Below, piece by piece: positions 1-4,518 of a stretch of 6,278 nucleotides of DNA. The stretch spans positions 1 to 6,278 of the forward strand of contig DOHC01000086.1 in NCBI GenBank assembly GCA_003535475.1. The letters are read 5' to 3'. Source of the DNA: Nitrospiraceae bacterium. Lineage in GTDB: Bacteria; Nitrospirota; Thermodesulfovibrionia; Thermodesulfovibrionales; UBA1546. Below the pieces are notes generated by a model. The model saw nothing but the letters and a program-made list of their open reading frames with translations. It had not been told where the DNA came from and did not search any database. Every line of letters starts with the position of its first letter. The stretch's first letter is position 1. Both the position numbers and the translations under genes were made by a program.

Positions 1-829
1 TTTCTTCAAACTCTCCTCTGTATTTTGTCCCTCCAACCACTGCCCCCATGTTTAACTCTATGATTCTTTTTCCTCCAAGAACTTGTGAGTCTTTGCCCTG
101 AACAGCTCGCACAGCAAGGGCTTCTACAACAGCGGTTTTACCAACACCCGGCTCACCGACCAGGACAGGGTTATTTTTCATGCTCCCTGCAAGGGATTGT
201 ATCACCTGAAGAAGTTCATTCCGCCTGCCAACAAAAGGCCCAAGCTTTCCTTCTCTTGCTGCCTTGTTCAAGTCACGGCCATAGCGGTCAAGATAAGGCG
301 TAGCGCTGTCATACTCCTTTTCCTGAACAGGCTTTTTGGAGATATGGGAGAGAACGCTTTTTAAAAGGGCATCTTCTTTTACATCCGCTTCTTGAAGCAC
401 ATGCATAATACGTCCGCTTGGTTCCTTAAGTATTGCCCCAAGAAGGTGAAGACATGTAACTTGTTCATTTGAAAAAGCAAGTTCATAGGCATGTTTAAAG
501 ACTTTCTTGCATGATTCACTTCTGTGAACAACATTCTTGGTATGAGTATAATTTCCGCTTCCAAGTTTTTTACGCAATCTCCGGCGCAGATGGGCAGTAT
601 TTAACCCCAACTTCTCCATCAAGCCCTGAATTTCTGCATTTTCTTTCTGTAATGCTTTTAATGATTCAGGGTTAAGACCAGAGTCCTCAGGGCTTAGCTT
701 TAAAATCTTCTCAAGACTGCAAATGCCAATGAATAGATGCTCTTTCTCTATGAACTGGAACTTTGCAGCCGCTGCCTCATGAGCAGCTATCTGCCATGCT
801 ATGTTTGCGCCGATTGAAAGGTCTGGCAT
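1..829 (-). CDS. Clp/Hsp100 AAA+ ATPase, N-terminal part (ClpB/ClpC-like), runs off left edge
   Basis: Reading leftward from ATG 829-827 gives 276 open codons that continue past base 1. Residues about 1-160 form a Clp N-domain pair: first repeat near AHEAAAAKFQFIEKEHLFIGI, second near residues 103-160 with HAYELAFSNEQVTCLHLLGAI. Then comes the typical lead-in to the first AAA+ module, YLDRYGRDLNKAAREGKLGP (179-198) and the GR pair of box II (FVGRRNE). The Walker A motif GEPGVGKT is at 225-232, and the pore-loop region with YRGEFEE is at 270-276. Family members are hexameric cytoplasmic unfoldases that either pass substrate to a protease or disaggregate proteins. The features that separate ClpA, ClpB, ClpC and ClpV (middle domain, P-loop for ClpP, D2) lie outside the window, so no symbol is given. 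No clear Shine-Dalgarno precedes the ATG; the start is chosen because the Clp-N fold begins there. The stop of the short antitoxin gene lies 12 bp upstream in the same frame, so the pair may be co-transcribed. Confidence 0.93.
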   Translation of the reverse strand, partial: MPDLSIGANIAWQIAAHEAAAAKFQFIEKEHLFIGICSLEKILKLSPEDSGLNPESLKALQKENAEIQGLMEKLGLNTAHLRRRLRKKLGSGNYTHTKNVVHRSESCKKVFKHAYELAFSNEQVTCLHLLGAILKEPSGRIMHVLQEADVKEDALLKSVLSHISKKPVQEKEYDSATPYLDRYGRDLNKAAREGKLGPFVGRRNELLQVIQSLAGSMKNNPVLVGEPGVGKTAVVEALAVRAVQGKDSQVLGGKRIIELNMGAVVGGTKYRGEFEE

Positions 830-841
830 ATTTAGATGAGA

Positions 842-1027
842 TTATAAGCAGAGTTCTTTTTTTAAATCAGTATGGCTTTTCCATTTTTTATTCTTTCTTT
901 TCACTTCCATTGCAGAAAAATAATCCGACTTATCCTCTTCCATCTCTTTCAGCCTCAGATATTCTCTGTAATCCATAATAACAGCAACAGGTTTATTATC
1001 CTCCCTGACTAACTGTGTCTTAATCAT
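842..1027 (-). CDS. Short Phd/YefM-type antitoxin, partner of the upstream RelE-type toxin
   Basis: This small protein (61 residues from the chosen start) carries VREDNKPVAVIMDYREYLRL, which matches the 'GKPVAVLxxxxEYxxL' segment of Phd/YefM antitoxins. A charged lysine-rich tail follows, of the sort that wraps around a RelE-fold toxin. It lacks the roughly 25-residue N-terminal stretch of standard Phd proteins, so it is either a short family variant or a truncated one. Two adjacent ATGs are possible (1030-1028 and 1027-1025). The strong AGGAGG at 1034-1039 sits 3 nt from the first and 6 nt from the second, so the second is preferred. The gene overlaps the end of the toxin gene (stop at 1020-1022), giving toxin-first order as in higBA-like loci. 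Family role: neutralises the toxin and usually represses the operon. The role is inferred from sequence and neighbourhood. Confidence 0.75.
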   Translation of the reverse strand: MIKTQLVREDNKPVAVIMDYREYLRLKEMEEDKSDYFSAMEVKRKNKKWKSHTDLKKELCL

Positions 1028-1283
1028 CATAAGCCTCCTGTCTATGTTTTATTTCATAGATTAGCATTATTCTGTCGTCATCCTCAAATATAATGCGGTA
1101 TTTTCCGACTCTAAGCCTTTTGAACTCATCATATCTACCCTTTAAAATCTTAATATCAAAATTACCTTTTGGATTTTGAGAGTATGACTCAAGTGCTCCT
1201 ATTATCATGGAGGCGCTCTTCTTGTCCCCCTTGCAGATCTTTTTGAGCTGTTTAACAGCTTTTTCAGAATATTTTATTTCCAC
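1020..1283 (-). CDS. RelE/ParE-superfamily toxin
   Basis: An 87-residue protein with the full RelE/ParE layout. The N-terminal strand MEIKYSEKAVKQLKKI is followed by two helices and NPKG. Then comes the core IKILKGRYDEFKRLRVGKYR, running into IIF (44-66), and the C-terminal strand ending YEIKHRQEAYDD (76-87). The Arg residues at 56, 58 and 63 and the His80-Arg81 pair lie where RelE-type mRNA interferases keep basic catalytic residues. ParE members of the fold instead poison gyrase, so the exact target is not settled. Start is GTG at 1283-1281, with a modest AGG at 1290-1292, 6 nt upstream; no ATG fits the domain start. It precedes and overlaps its antitoxin gene (translational coupling), which is less common than antitoxin-first order. 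A possible broken reading frame ends 10 bp upstream. Confidence 0.88.
   Translation of the reverse strand: MEIKYSEKAVKQLKKICKGDKKSASMIIGALESYSQNPKGNFDIKILKGRYDEFKRLRVGKYRIIFEDDDRIMLIYEIKHRQEAYDD
1028..1040 (-). promoter_or_regulatory. Strong ribosome binding site deciding the antitoxin start
   Basis: The minus strand reads CAGGAGGCTTATGATGAT. The AGGAGG (1034-1039) lies inside the 3' end of the toxin gene, 6 nt before the second of two tandem ATGs and only 3 nt before the first. Compared with the weak AGG of the toxin gene, this should favour antitoxin synthesis from a shared message. Confidence 0.6.
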
Positions 1284-1293
1284 TGCTGACCTA

Positions 1294-1475
1294 TTATATC
1301 ATAATAACCTTTTTACCTTGCCCTTCAATTACTATTCCAAATGATTTTTTCTTTATCAAAACCTGAGATGGGAATCCCTTGATGAAGACATCACCGTTCC
1401 GAGAATTGTTGCCGGTAATTTTCAACTGCCAGCGTGACTTTTGAAATATTCAATAATTTTTTCTGTAAGGGGCAT
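1294..1475 (-). pseudogene. Possible frameshifted small gene upstream of the relE-type gene
   Basis: On the minus strand, ATG 1475-1473 opens MPLTEKIIEYFKSHAGS and stops at 1424-1422. One frame over, an open stretch continues from about 1437 to the TAA at 1296-1294. It has protein-like composition: RWQLKITGNN, then GDVFIKGFPSQVLIKKK, SFGIVIEGQG and KKVIMI. Restoring one base near 1434-1437 would join the two into a protein of about 61 residues. No Shine-Dalgarno precedes the ATG and I do not recognise the family. The reading frame ends 10 bp before the GTG of the toxin gene, as a co-transcribed gene would. It could instead be chance open frame in AT-rich spacer DNA. The left copy of the 27-bp direct repeat lies inside it. 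Confidence 0.3.
1338..1364 (+). repeat. 27-bp direct repeat, left copy (flanks vapBC)
   Basis: Begins CAAATGATTTTTTCTTTATC and ends AAAACCT; identical over 27 bases to 2285-2311. Allowing one mismatch at 1337, similarity extends left to 1334. The repeat starts lie 947 bp apart and bracket the whole vapBC unit. Confidence 0.9.
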
Positions 1476-1497
1476 GAATAGGGATTCAACTTAATAC

Positions 1498-1527
1498 TTG
1501 ACGCAACTGAATGCATTGCATTACAAT
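1498..1527 (+). promoter_or_regulatory. Sigma-70-type promoter of vapBC
   Basis: TTGACG (1498-1503, 5 of 6 to consensus) and TACAAT (1522-1527, 5 of 6) are separated by 18 bp. Transcription would start near 1534, leaving a leader of about 24 nt that contains the strong GAGGAGG ribosome binding site at 1547-1553. This is the best-formed promoter in the window. Confidence 0.6.
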
Positions 1528-1537
1528 ATATTGCATT
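1510..1537 (+). promoter_or_regulatory. Likely VapB operator overlapping the -10 region
   Basis: The palindrome AATGCATT (1510-1517), the perfect 10-bp palindrome CAATATATTG (1524-1533) and two direct copies of ATTGCATT (1515-1522 and 1530-1537, 15 bp apart) crowd the spacer and -10 element. Ribbon-helix-helix antitoxins bind repeated short operators of this kind at their own promoters. The repeats are visible in the sequence; binding by VapB is inferred. Confidence 0.45.
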
Positions 1538-1557
1538 TCTTAAATAGAGGAGGATAT

Positions 1558-1815
1558 ATGCAATCTCAATTAACAGTCAGGCTTACGGACAATCTTGAGC
1601 GGGAGATATCCAATTATGCAAAGAGGCTTCATCTGAAACGCTCGGATATTGTCAGAATAGCGCTGGAGAGATTTCTCAAAGAAACACAGATAAGGGAAGA
1701 GCAAAGCCCGTATGAACGCGTCAGCAACCTTATAGGCGCTGTTGAAAGCGGTGTTTCAGACCTCGGGCAGTCCCATAGGAAACATCTCCTAAAAAAACTC
1801 AAAAAACATGCATAA
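1558..1815 (+). CDS. vapB: VapB-like ribbon-helix-helix antitoxin
   Basis: An 85-residue protein. Residues 4-41 form a ribbon-helix-helix: the strand QLTVRLTDNLE, a helix around EISNYAKRLHL, a turn, and a second helix SDIVRIALERFLKE. The C-terminal half (42-85) is charged and ends in a Lys/His-rich tail, as expected for the segment that binds and blocks a PIN toxin. ATG 1558-1560 is chosen because GAGGAGG (1547-1553) lies just upstream and the fold starts there. An upstream in-frame start at 1498 would overlap the promoter and add 20 residues outside the fold. The stop overlaps the vapC start by 8 bp, so translation is probably coupled. Family role: dimeric DNA-binding antitoxin that neutralises VapC and represses the operon. 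Confidence 0.85.
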   Translation: MQSQLTVRLTDNLEREISNYAKRLHLKRSDIVRIALERFLKETQIREEQSPYERVSNLIGAVESGVSDLGQSHRKHLLKKLKKHA

Positions 1816-2221
1816 AATCCTTCTGGACACAGGCGCCTTTGTTGCCCTTCTTGATAAAAGCGAAGGGAAACATAGCCAGTGCGCCGAATTTCTTAAAACC
1901 TTCAGTGGAGAAATATATACCACAGAGCCTGTTCTAACCGAAACCCTTTATCTGCTTGCCCCGTCAATGAAGGCTGAGAAAGCATGCGTTGATTTTATCC
2001 TTCAAGGCGGAGTTACCTTAGTGCCGCAATCGCACGAAAGCCTGTCAAGGGCAATTGTATTAATGGATAAATATAAAGACATTCCCATGGACTTTGCCGA
2101 TGCTACGCTTGTGGTTCTGGCTGAAGAGGCTGATATTGATGAGGTTTTCACGCTTGATATGAGGGGCTTTCAGGCATATCGGATTCATGGAAGAAAATCA
2201 TTTAAGATATGGCCGGGATAA
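1808..2221 (+). CDS. vapC: VapC-like PIN-domain ribonuclease toxin
   Basis: A 137-residue single PIN domain of normal VapC length. The acidic metal-binding set is intact: Asp7 in ILLDTGAFVALL, Glu45 in PVLTETLYLL, Asp98 in PMDFADATLVVLAEE (Asp95 is also present) and Asp117 in FTLDMRGFQAYR. VapC proteins are Mg2+-dependent endoribonucleases, most often cutting tRNA or rRNA; the substrate of this one cannot be read from sequence. The ATG lies within the end of the antitoxin gene (8-bp overlap), the usual vapBC arrangement. No terminator hairpin is seen after the stop. The complete active site and ordinary length indicate a functional toxin. Confidence 0.93.
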   Translation: MHKILLDTGAFVALLDKSEGKHSQCAEFLKTFSGEIYTTEPVLTETLYLLAPSMKAEKACVDFILQGGVTLVPQSHESLSRAIVLMDKYKDIPMDFADATLVVLAEEADIDEVFTLDMRGFQAYRIHGRKSFKIWPG

Positions 2222-2284
2222 TTGCTATTACTGGACAATTTTCTCATATTTTACCAAGTTGTGTATTTATATTTTCCCTGATTT

Positions 2285-2311
2285 CAAATGATTTTTTCTT
2301 TATCAAAACCT
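2285..2311 (+). repeat. 27-bp direct repeat, right copy (flanks vapBC)
   Basis: Identical to 1338-1364 over 27 bases, in the same orientation, 64 bp after the vapC stop. Similarity is lost immediately to the right (TTAAATATG here, GAGATGGGA in the left copy). Confidence 0.9.
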
Positions 2312-2355
2312 TTAAATATGCTATATTCTCTCCATGAAAGCTGTAAATAGGAAGT

Positions 2356-2364
2356 TGGTATAAT
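2356..2364 (+). promoter_or_regulatory. Extended -10 promoter element at the cassette boundary
   Basis: TGGTATAAT is a perfect extended -10 (TGnTATAAT). A start point about 7 nt downstream falls at 2370-2371, exactly the left cassette boundary, 11 nt before the DUF2971 start codon. No good -35 is visible at 17 bp (an extended -10 can work without one). A weaker extended -10, TGCTATATT, is at 2319-2327. Cassette genes usually lack promoters and depend on an external one, so this element may drive both cassettes. Confidence 0.4.
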
Positions 2365-2370
2365 CATTAG

Positions 2371-3429
2371 TTAGCCGAGATATGAAAAAGCTGTATAAAT
2401 ACGTGAGTCCAGATGTTTTTAAATCAATATTCTGCGAGAAGGACGTTGTTGAATTGAAATCGACCTTCCCAAAAGACTTTAATGATCCATATGAGCTATT
2501 CCTCACAATTAATACCGACAGGATCGATTCTGATATTCTTGCATTTTACATAGAAACCGCAGGAAATATATCACAACTGCCGACACTTTGTTTTTCTAAT
2601 CTGCCAGATGTTGTCCCGATGTGGGCACACTACGCCCGCGAGTCTACTGGATTCGTAATAGAGCTGGATGAAGAGTTGCTCGTCAAGTATTACCCTGACG
2701 CTCGGATAGAAGATGTAAATTATAGCAAGTCGCCAACGATAATCGACGCGGATGAAGTTAAACGCGCTTACACAACTACAAAACCACGGCATACCTACTG
2801 GCTCCAAAGTTCTGCTTTCAAGGCGGCATATTTTACAAAAAGTAAGTATTGGAGCTATGAATCAGAGAGACGCTTTGTAGTTGGGCTTAATAAAATAAGA
2901 AAGAAAAATGGGCGCATGATCCTCCAGATTCCCGTAGATTGTGTAACCGCTATAATTGCCGGCCCTCGAATTGATACGAAACTTGAAAAGCAAATTCAAA
3001 ACTTTTGTAAGAAAATTAATAAGCAGTACTATAAGATGCAGTTAGGGCGAAGTTCCATGCGACCATTCTTCATAACCGCTGACTATCGTAGTTATTTATT
3101 TAATGGTCAACAGTTAGACGAAGCGAATAATTATTGCTCCGATTGTAATGAGCCTATAAACGATGACAATGGGCAATGTCCTTGGTGCGCTATTACAGAT
3201 GAGGACAGATACGACGCCGCTTTCCGAAATCCTATGAGAAGGCTGGCTCGTTTAGGGTTGTTAGAAGACTATATGCAGACCGCGGCAGAAATTGACGCAA
3301 AGCACAGGAACAAGGTTAAAGACTTCAAAGTTAAAAATAAAAAACTAAAGTCAACAAGTCGATGAATGAAGCAGACGCTAACAACTCACTCAACCCGATT
3401 CGGCTTCGCCTCTCGGGTTATTTCAGGCG
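2371..3429 (+). mobile_element. Integron gene cassette 1 (DUF2971 protein)
   Basis: The cassette begins at TTAGCC after G2370 (box GTTAGCC, 2370-2376) and ends at G3429 inside the attC site. The R'' box of that attC, CGCTAAC, matches the reverse complement of the cassette's own start, GGCTAAC, in 6 of 7 positions. It matches the neighbour's start in only 4 of 7. This is expected because the R'' and R' boxes pair in the excised circle. It carries one gene filling almost the whole unit, 11 nt from the left boundary, as is normal for cassettes. No integrase gene is in the window. Confidence 0.8.
2382..3365 (+). CDS. DUF2971 family protein with C-terminal zinc ribbon (cassette-encoded)
   Basis: A 327-residue soluble protein. 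DUF2971 hallmarks in order: LYKYVSPDVFKSI (4-16), FPKDFNDPYELF (29-40), CFSNLPDVVPMWAHYARES (70-88) with GFVIELDEE directly after, and KYWSYESERRF (155-165), the family's 'K..W.YE.E.R' motif. Residues 252-269 add a four-cysteine knuckle, YCSDCNEP then QCPWC (Cys252, 255, 266, 269), and the tail is basic (KVKDFKVKNKKLK). The biochemical role of DUF2971 is unknown to me; members recur in mobile and defence-associated loci. The zinc ribbon and basic tail suggest nucleic-acid or protein contact, which is inference. The ATG at 2382 lies 11 nt inside the cassette with at best a weak GAG upstream, so translation initiation may be poor or near-leaderless. The stop lies 10 bp before the attC. Confidence 0.8.
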   Translation: MKKLYKYVSPDVFKSIFCEKDVVELKSTFPKDFNDPYELFLTINTDRIDSDILAFYIETAGNISQLPTLCFSNLPDVVPMWAHYARESTGFVIELDEELLVKYYPDARIEDVNYSKSPTIIDADEVKRAYTTTKPRHTYWLQSSAFKAAYFTKSKYWSYESERRFVVGLNKIRKKNGRMILQIPVDCVTAIIAGPRIDTKLEKQIQNFCKKINKQYYKMQLGRSSMRPFFITADYRSYLFNGQQLDEANNYCSDCNEPINDDNGQCPWCAITDEDRYDAAFRNPMRRLARLGLLEDYMQTAAEIDAKHRNKVKDFKVKNKKLKSTSR

Positions 3430-3435
3430 TTATGT
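3376..3435 (+). repeat. attC recombination site (59-base-element type), 60 bp
   Basis: Layout: R'' CGCTAAC (3376-3382); inner arm AACCCGA (3392-3398) paired exactly with TCGGGTT (3413-3419); an apical GGCTTCGCC that can form a small hairpin; then TTTCAGGC and R' GTTATGT (3429-3435). Order, spacing and the 'CAGGCGTTA' right end closely resemble classical short attC sites such as that of the aadA cassette. In known systems the integrase acts on the folded bottom strand and cuts between G and TT, here 3429/3430. Confidence 0.88.
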
Positions 3436-4011
3436 GTAATTTATTTAAAAAGAAAAGAGTCTTCAAAACGAGCGATGGGTTTAAGTCAGATGACTTGTTA
3501 AAATATGCAATCGATCATCTCAGATCGGCAAATTTGTTATTTGACCGAAATCCGATATGTTTTGATTCAGGCGGATATTTATCACACTTGGGTTTAGAAT
3601 TAATATTAAAATCAATCCTTCTTAACACGAACGGAGAATTCCCGGCAATACACGATTTAAAAATGCTTTATAAGATAGCAAAGAAATCAGGATTTAAATT
3701 AAAAAAAGAAGCAGAAGAAATGTTGAAAAAAGTTAATCAATTTTATTGTCTGCGCTATGCAGATCCCAAAAAGCCTATTGAAATAGGTTACGAGGATTGG
3801 AAAATGATTGAAAGTGCAGCAAATAGTTTATTATCAAGCTTACCAGAGGATACACTAAAAGAATTATATAACACTGATTATTATGAAAAAGGTGGCAGAA
3901 TACTTATGGAAAGGAAAGGGGAATAAACAAAAGCACATAACCAGTTGCTGCACTTCATTATTGAATTGGCGCTTTTCATTTATCCAAATATGTAAACTAT
4001 TTTCAATGTCG
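3430..4011 (+). mobile_element. Integron gene cassette 2 (HEPN protein)
   Basis: Starts at TTATGT (3430-3435). An R'' box ACATAAC at 3935-3941 is the exact reverse complement of the cassette's own start box GTTATGT (7 of 7). The right boundary is placed at G4011 of GTTACCT (4011-4017), the only R'-like box downstream. That places the chromosomal junction at the stop codon of the kinase/TPR reading frame (TAA on the minus strand, 4014-4012). The left boundary is firm; the right one is less certain because the inner arms of this attC pair poorly. Confidence 0.65.
3432..3926 (+). CDS. HEPN-domain protein (cassette-encoded)
   Basis: A 164-residue, all-helical protein of HEPN type. Helix 1 is SDDLLKYAIDHLRSANLLF (19-37), then GYLSHLGLELILKSILL (48-64), the conserved HDLKMLYKIA (74-83), and a helix ending QFYCLRYADP (103-112), which matches the 'RYPD' region of COG1895-like HEPN proteins. 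The Rx4-6H ribonuclease motif is not evident, so RNase activity is doubtful. HEPN proteins often act as toxins paired with an MNT nucleotidyltransferase; no such partner is present. Start: the frame stays open upstream to 3366, but that extension would translate the attC. ATG 3432-3434 is part of the R' box itself and is the first start inside the cassette, with AGG at 3425-3427 four bases before it. No other Met occurs before the first helix. Confidence 0.8.
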   Translation: MCNLFKKKRVFKTSDGFKSDDLLKYAIDHLRSANLLFDRNPICFDSGGYLSHLGLELILKSILLNTNGEFPAIHDLKMLYKIAKKSGFKLKKEAEEMLKKVNQFYCLRYADPKKPIEIGYEDWKMIESAANSLLSSLPEDTLKELYNTDYYEKGGRILMERKGE

Positions 4012-4017
4012 TTACCT
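3935..4017 (+). repeat. Probable attC site of cassette 2 (degenerate inner arms)
   Basis: R'' ACATAAC (3935-3941) is followed by CAGTTGCTGCAC, a left-arm sequence common in attC sites. The right end is CAATGTC followed by GTTACCT (4005-4017). Left AAC-CAGTTG and right CAATGTC-GTT pair only imperfectly. Minor stems are visible (ATTGAA 3960-3965 with TTCAAT 4002-4007). At 83 bp the length is ordinary for attC. The 3' half may be degenerate, or the true junction may lie slightly elsewhere. Confidence 0.5.
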
Positions 4018-4518
4018 TTTTTCTAATAACCTCTGTCGAGCATATTCAATTTCACTTTGCTCTGCATCTTGTGTTGGCGCTAATTCTATAAACCGTCGAT
4101 AAGAAAAAATAGCGTCTTGATTCAGGCCAATTTCATCTTCTGCAATAGCTTTCCAAAACCATGCTCCTGCATGTCTGGGGTTTATCTCAAGGGCTTTGTT
4201 ATAACAGGCTATAGCTTCTTGAGGTTTACCGAGAATGTCTAATGAAGTTCCTTTTTCATACCATGTCTCTGCATCCTTGTCCTCAGCTAAACTTACTTCA
4301 ATCTTTTGTATAATTTCTTTAGCCTTTGATACTCGTTCGGCATCTTGAGGCGGTGCAAACTTTATAAAACAGTTAAACGCCTTTATGGCTTCTGGAGCCT
4401 TACCGATCCCTAATAGTGCAACACCTTTGTTAAGCCATGCCTCTGCATCTCCGGGATTTATCTCAAGGGCTTTATCAAAACAGGCAATCGCTTCTTGAGG
4501 CTTACCGAGACCTCCTAA
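4012..4518 (-). pseudogene. Frameshifted C-terminal TPR part of the Ser/Thr kinase gene
   Basis: This continues the upstream kinase gene in another frame after a 14-bp deletion. Homologous reading resumes at TTA 4518-4516 with LGGLGKPQEAIACFDKALEI, then a second TPR unit (AWLNKGVALLGIGKAPEAIK) and a linker rich in Asp/Glu/Lys. Another TPR follows (TWYEKGTSLDILGKPQEAIA), then a last degenerate unit and the end ARQRLLEKR. An internal ATG at 4536-4534 exists only because of the shift (MQRHGI is the TPR Asp-Ala-Glu-Ala-Trp codons read out of frame) and has no ribosome binding site, so independent translation is unlikely. The stop lies at the inferred junction with cassette 2. TPR units are 34-residue helical pairs that bind partner proteins. 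Confidence 0.8.

Larger units (their letters stand above)
2222..2370. other. AT-rich spacer between vapC and the first cassette
   Basis: No gene is supported here. It holds the right copy of the 27-bp repeat, two extended -10-like elements and a nine-codon frame (ATG at 2335) without a ribosome binding site. I found no attC-like site at its right end: an R'' box (…AAC) and paired inner arms are missing upstream of GTTAGCC, so the first cassette does not follow another recognisable cassette. Confidence 0.5.

Noticed and set aside
841..846. TATAAT on the minus strand just before the Clp gene
   Set aside because: It coincides with the stop codon of the antitoxin gene in AT-rich sequence, lacks a good -35 (TGATTT at best), and a start from it would fall at or past the Clp ATG.
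85..978. Short open frames at 85-303 (+), 379-564 (-) and 763-978 (+)
   Set aside because: All overlap the Clp or antitoxin coding sequence in other frames and have no recognisable domain or ribosome binding site.
1293..1298. Perfect TATAAT on the minus strand before the relE-type gene
   Set aside because: A start from it would fall at about 1286, removing the only ribosome binding site. No -35 fits at 16-18 bp (TTGAAG is 24 bp away), and the bases may be the last codons of the upstream frame.
1498..1557. Upstream start for the VapB gene (105 residues)
   Set aside because: That start is the TTG of the -35 box, has no ribosome binding site, and adds 20 residues outside the ribbon-helix-helix fold; ATG 1558 has GAGGAGG in front.
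2334..2363. Nine-codon leader frame (MKAVNRKLV) before cassette 1
   Set aside because: There is no ribosome binding site, it has no sequence resembling a regulatory leader, and it lies upstream of the likely transcription start.
2321..2807. Minus-strand open frames at 2321-2506 and 2571-2807
   Set aside because: They are antisense to the DUF2971 gene, which has clear family motifs in the plus strand.
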